Assembly (NCBI GenBank): GCA_037176725.1
Contig: JAZBRS010000059.1
Span: 9,287,001-9,351,000 of the forward strand
Direction: 5' to 3'
Length of the DNA stretch: 64,000 nucleotides
Origin: Posidonia oceanica
Taxonomy: Eukaryota > Streptophyta > Magnoliopsida > Alismatales > Posidoniaceae
In this document: piece after piece, positions 59,691 to 64,000 of the stretch
Layout of the letters: each line of letters starts with the position of its first letter
Position numbering within the stretch: the stretch's first letter is position 1
The notes under the pieces: generated by a model
Told to the model about the DNA's origin: nothing
The model's database searches: none
What the model saw: only the letters and a program-made list of their open reading frames with translations
Position numbers and translations under genes: made by a program

Positions 59691-61440
59691 AAGTCAAACT
59701 CTCGTTGTTGGTCTAATGGTCTTCCCACCCACCTTGATATCATCGTCAATTTTGCCAACGTGCTCAAGCACCAAACACGTGGCAGGATTTCGACGGAGCC
59801 AAATCCATCAACTCCCTGGTAATTAACAGATTTCTCCGAGGATGCTCCTGCAAAAGTCCCCTCACTTCCACGCCCCCACCTGTAGCCACCGGCCGGCGAC
59901 GGAATCGTGGCGTCCACTCAACGTACGCCAACCCTGTGCAATGGCTGGACCACGTGGTCTCTGACATCCACCACATGACCGTCAGATGACGGGACCCACA
60001 AGCAATCTGACGGTGGTGCGTGCGTCGTGCCACCCACGTCTCCGCCGCAGGCACTCCCGACAGCGGCGTCTCGGGGGGCGGCGACGTCGTGTGGAGATCG
60101 GACCGCACGAGGACAAACAAGTGGCTGTGATTATAGTGCACGCTAAATTGTTAGCTGCTGTCACAGCGATTAGTGGTAGAAATCTGATTTGTACTTGTGG
60201 AGAGGAAATAATGAAATGAGAGATATCCCGTTTTAGGCGTTTCGACATGAATGTTTTGGGGCCTAATCTTACGTAATCAAGCTCTAAAATAAAGCTTTGG
60301 ATGAGTTACTGTTGCTGCTGCTGCGATCATGTCAGGAAGTGGCATGTGTACGTAGTTTATTCAAATACCACGAAGTTGAGATTAGAGAGTGGTGTGCTAA
60401 ATTAAGATTCCGATTCGGACCATGTCGGATCTCGCAACACCACAGCGTAGCACAATCAACAGGAATCCGATTCGGGATCCGAATCCAAATCCAAACCAGG
60501 AATCTCCATAGATTCCATCATCCCATTCGTCCACCACCAGCCCACGTCGTAGGGAAGATGCAGTGAGATAAGATTCCGAGTTCTCCCACGATTCCACCAC
60601 CACCATGGAGACATGGAGTGCTGAAATATTCTTATCATCGGAGTCCTCCAGTCTGTAAATTATTCGTGATGGATTCTTTAATAATAGTTAGTTAATGGAA
60701 AAAACGAAATATCCATAAATAAAAAAAACTCGTAAGATTCGGGCACTCGGTCTTATCATCTTAGACGATGAACGTAAAAAAACCAGTAATCGACTTTGTC
60801 TGTCGAAGGGACTCTTGGCTCGGGCCTTCAGGTTCGAGTTATTTCGTTCATTTCTTCTGGAGATGAAGAATGAACCATTGAAGGTTAGATACAACTAATA
60901 AATCAGATGACGACGGTGGTCACCAGTACTCTCCTACTCTACCACACGTGGTGGTGGATTAGAAATGTGGCAAACAGTAGTAGCATCAAAGTTCTTGATC
61001 ATCATGTGGCCCATCCAACTCCCCTCACCTCTTCCCCTTGTGCTTGTTTTCATCTTCCATCATAGTGCTTGCCATATCATATCTGAAGAAACTGAAAATA
61101 AACTGAAAGTAGTGCATGATTTCAACGGCTTATCTAAGTTATCAATGAATTTGAGGAAAAAAAACAGGGTATGGGCTTATCCAAACAGACGGTATAAGTA
61201 TTTACCAAAAAAAAGAGAGGAAAAAGAAACAAAAAACCTAGAAAACATATTGGAAAGTTAAATAGAAAAAGGGAAAAAAAAGACTCTATACATTCTATTA
61301 TATTCCACATATATATTATTCTCTAGGGCATCTCTTGGGCATGAAGCGAAAAAAAGGCACTTAAGAGATGGCCAACCCATAGCTGACATGGTTAATTTGG
61401 TTAAGCCAAGTTGCCCTCCGGTCCGAACGAACCCGGCCCG
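59691..61440. other. Intergenic, upstream of ACR8
   Basis: 59,700-60,170 is GC-richer with CACGTGG (59,779 and 59,952 area) and short frames on both strands lacking domains. 60,690-61,330 is AT-rich. No gene supported. Confidence 0.4.
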
Positions 61441-61478
61441 CACGAACCGGTTCCGTGTTGGGAATTTTTCGGCGGAGT

Positions 61479-61486
61479 ATTTAAAT
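61479..61486 (+). promoter_or_regulatory. Candidate TATA box of ACR8
   Basis: TATTTAAA lies about 300 bp before the ACR8 start codon and just upstream of a C-rich, then purine-rich leader-like stretch. It is the best TATA candidate in the area. Confidence 0.45.
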
Positions 61487-61780
61487 GTCTGCCCCCCCCC
61501 AGTCTCCGTTCTTCTACCTGACCAACCATTTGGACAGAGGAAGGAGGGAAGTGGGGTGAAGAAGAAGAAGTAGAAAAGAAGGGGAGAAAGAAAGGTCTTG
61601 GGTTTGACGAGGTCGGTCGGTCTTGGGTTCTGCCGGCATTGGTTTTGGTGTCTGGTTTGTTGGGGGGTCTGATTCTGCTCTATTTTTGGTGGTGGTTGTA
61701 GCAGTAGTTTGGGTTTTAGGTGGTGGTGGACTTGGTTTGTTGTGGGAAGAGTGGGAGTTGCTGCAGAGGAAGGAAGGAGG

Positions 61781-63549
61781 ATGGCGTGGCCAGCTTGCTT
61801 GGATGAGTACCAGAAGCTTGTCAACAGGATGAACACCCCAAGGTGAACTACATTTCTATCTTCTCCTTCTGGTTTTGTCTTTTGGGTTCTTCTTAGTTTG
61901 CTTGGTTTGTGGTTTCTGTGATTTGGGTTCTTCGTCATTGGTCTTTTTGTGTTGGTCTCTTTCTTGCTTGTGTTTGGTGGGACTAATTTCTTCTCTGTTT
62001 TCTTCAAATTGCTTGTACGTTGCCTTGTTTGTCATCTTTGTTGTTTCTTTTGTGCTTTGGGTTCTTTGTTTGCTTGTTTTTTTTTTTTTTCCTGGATTTG
62101 GGTTCCGCTCCACTGTTGATTTTATGTTGGTTTATAGCTTGTGTCCTGTGAGATTGATTTCTTCTCTGTTTTCCGCAAAATTCTCGAGTTCTTCTCTCCT
62201 TTCTCCTCCAAACAAATTTTTAACGAACAAGAGAACGCTTTGATCCGTTCTGTTCTCTAACGTCTCTCCCACTGATTCCACAGGGTTGTCATCGACAATG
62301 GCGTCTGTGCCACCGCCACCCTTGTCAAGGTTAACGAAACATTGATCTCTCTGGAAGTGTTACGCGAAACCCATAACGGGGATTTTTACTTCCTCTTCTG
62401 GTTCTGATCTGTTTGTTTTGTTCAGGTGGACAGTGCTCGGAAGCATGGAATCCTTTTGGAGGCCATACAAGTCCTCACCGATCTCAACCTCTGCATTAAC
62501 AAAGCCTACATCTCCTCCGATGGCCGCTGGTTCATGGACGTCTTCCATGTCACCGACCAGTACGGCCACAAGCTCACCGATGAATCTGTCATCTCCTGCA
62601 TTGAGCAGGTCTGAGACCACAAGCCCCCCATCATTCTCCTCTTTTTCCATGCTTTTTTTTTCTTGCTCTGTAAATTTCTTGTGTTTTTTCTCCTCTGATC
62701 TTTATGCCTTTTCATCTCCCCTCCCCCCCACTTTATTCTTACGGTGATTTGGGAATTTTTGTTCTCAGAATCACATCACAGCAGAAAAAACGCACCAAAA
62801 TTCTCTGTTCTGTTCTTACGCGTTTTGCTTGCCGTGTTCTTTTGTCTTTTTTTCCGGAATCTCGCCCATCAATCTTTACTTGTTTCCATCTGTGCTTTTC
62901 GGAATCATACCAAATCACAAAACCGACATTTTATTTTCCCGATTTTTCTCCCATTTTCCTCGTTATAATCTTTGCTTGTTTTAAAATTGTTCGGCAGTCA
63001 CTCGCAACAACAAATCCATCAAGGTCCGGCAGCTTCAGCGACGGCCTGACGGCACTGGAACTCACCGGCACCGACCGCCCGGGAATCCTCTCAGAGGTCT
63101 TCGCGGTCCTCTCCGAACTGCGCTGCAACATCGTCGAAGCGAAGGTCTGGACTCACAATGGCCGCATCGCGTCAATTATCGCACTCGACCCCGTCGAGGA
63201 CTCGCAGACGTTCCACGACATCGAGGGCCGTCTCCGGAATGTCCTGAAAGGCGACAATGACATCCGTAGTGCCAAGACTGCCGTGTCGCCCCCCATGGCT
63301 GTCACGCACGCTGAGCGCCGGTTGCACCAGATGATGTTCGAAGTTCGGGACTATGAGCGGACGGCTGTGTCGTCTTCGACGCCTCCATCGGTCACGGTGC
63401 AGAATTGGGTTGACAGAGGGTACTCCATAGTGAATGTGCAATGCCAGGATAGACCGAAGTTACTGTTTGACATCGTATGTACGCTTACCGACATGGACTA
63501 TGTCGTCTTCCACGGAACCATTGACACCGACGGTGATCAAGCACGCCAG
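61781..63549 (+). CDS. ACR8: ACT-domain repeat protein, ACR8-like, 5' part (3' beyond window)
   Basis: ACR proteins are plant regulators built of four ACT domains, the fold that binds amino acids in GlnD and metabolic enzymes; their ligand is not settled. Four exons are visible: 61,781-61,842; 62,284-62,329; 62,426-62,608; 62,998-63,549 (281 codons), all with GT..AG introns and matching phases. The N-terminus [20 protein letters not shown] followed by RVVIDN is the ACR8-type start. ACT1 covers about 33-95 ([28 protein letters not shown]). ACT2 starts near 112 ([26 protein letters not shown]). The third domain opens with [26 protein letters not shown] and stops at exon 4's donor. The remaining third of ACT3 and ACT4 must lie past 64,000; 63,550-64,000 looks purely intronic. 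Family length is about 440-450 residues. Confidence 0.93.
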
Positions 63550-64000
63550 GTTTGTGACTGCCATATGCTTAAATCTTAATATGGCGTCATAGTTGGTTCT
63601 ACACGGCCTACTTTGATTCTGATGAATTGGTCAATAACTATTATACCTGAGTATTGTATTAGAGTTAGTGTCGCTATCGTTATACTGTGGCAGTAGACTT
63701 AAATTTCATTCCCAGTTGAAGATTGATGTATCGTAGTATGGGTCTTATGTGATGATTCTGAATTTAATATGGTATCTAAGCTTACATCTTGTTTGGAAGT
63801 CAAGACACTTGTTCTTGGGAAAGTTCCTGCCTTTTTCACTTTCTAGTTTATGTGGGAACATGTTCAAGTCTAATAAGCAATTTAAAAATGACATAATCAT
63901 ATTTCTGTAATGACATGATCCTGACGTCTTAATTTATAAGTAATTTTCTGATAATATCATAATATAGTCCAAGTTTCTGATCTTTCTTTCCTCATTTGGT
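63550..64000 (+). other. ACR8 intron 4, open at the window edge
   Basis: A donor GTTTGTGA follows exon 4. No frame continuing the family sequence is seen in the remaining 451 bp, and composition is T/A-rich as in an intron. Confidence 0.7.

Noticed and set aside
59669..60248. Short gene in the GC-richer block upstream of ACR8
   Set aside because: Overlapping frames on both strands, none over 125 codons, no recognisable domain.

Overview
The window is nuclear DNA of a flowering plant. The evidence is four plant-type genes with GT..AG introns (an LBD18-type LOB-domain factor, CLPT1, SEC15A and an ACR8-type ACT-repeat protein), a nuclear tRNA-Leu, and a dense load of LTR retrotransposons, hAT and PIF/Harbinger elements and a SINE. 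The lineage cannot be fixed from sequence alone; a non-grass angiosperm is my weak guess.

Layout. 1-6,104: an LTR of a large, probably Ty3-gypsy element (874 to about 2,462), then a 5'-truncated, stop-riddled Ty1-copia pol ending in a 198 bp LTR. 6,577-8,505: LBD gene, minus strand, two exons. 8,506-18,330: mostly non-coding, with one clean hAT-type element (10,129-10,908) and a second, damaged one carrying a pyrimidine-rich insert. 18,331-23,509: CLPT1, minus strand, six exons, whose 4.1 kb third intron holds a solo LTR. 24,688-25,093: short hAT-type element. 26,725-29,094: SEC15A, minus strand, uninterrupted reading frame with a probable leader intron. 30,270-30,350: tRNA-Leu(AAG). 30,640-31,350: broken hAT transposase in two opposite orientations. 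34,500-47,100: a nest of retroelement debris in which three LTRs sit as solo copies with perfect 5 bp target duplications. 48,050-55,245: a dead PIF/Harbinger element (transposase plus MYB/SANT-like second gene, minus strand), split by another solo LTR. 57,799-59,690: a TIR element with TTA target sites, followed by a tandem copy that received a SINE. 61,781 to the right edge: 5' part of an ACR8-like gene, plus strand.

The host genes do not form a pathway: lateral-organ/root transcription control (LBD), chloroplast Clp protease assembly (CLPT1), exocytic tethering (SEC15A), leucine translation (tRNA) and a putative amino-acid-sensing regulator (ACR8). They are ordinary neighbours in a TE-rich gene space.

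I found no convincing new multi-gene system. The most unusual signals are: (1) clusters of a CGGT-N2-ACCG palindrome shared by two unrelated LTR families; (2) a datable stack of insertions read from intact target-site duplications; (3) tandem duplications at the ends of DNA transposons that preserve paired small ORFs; (4) two copia-type LTRs with TA..CA rather than TG..CA ends.
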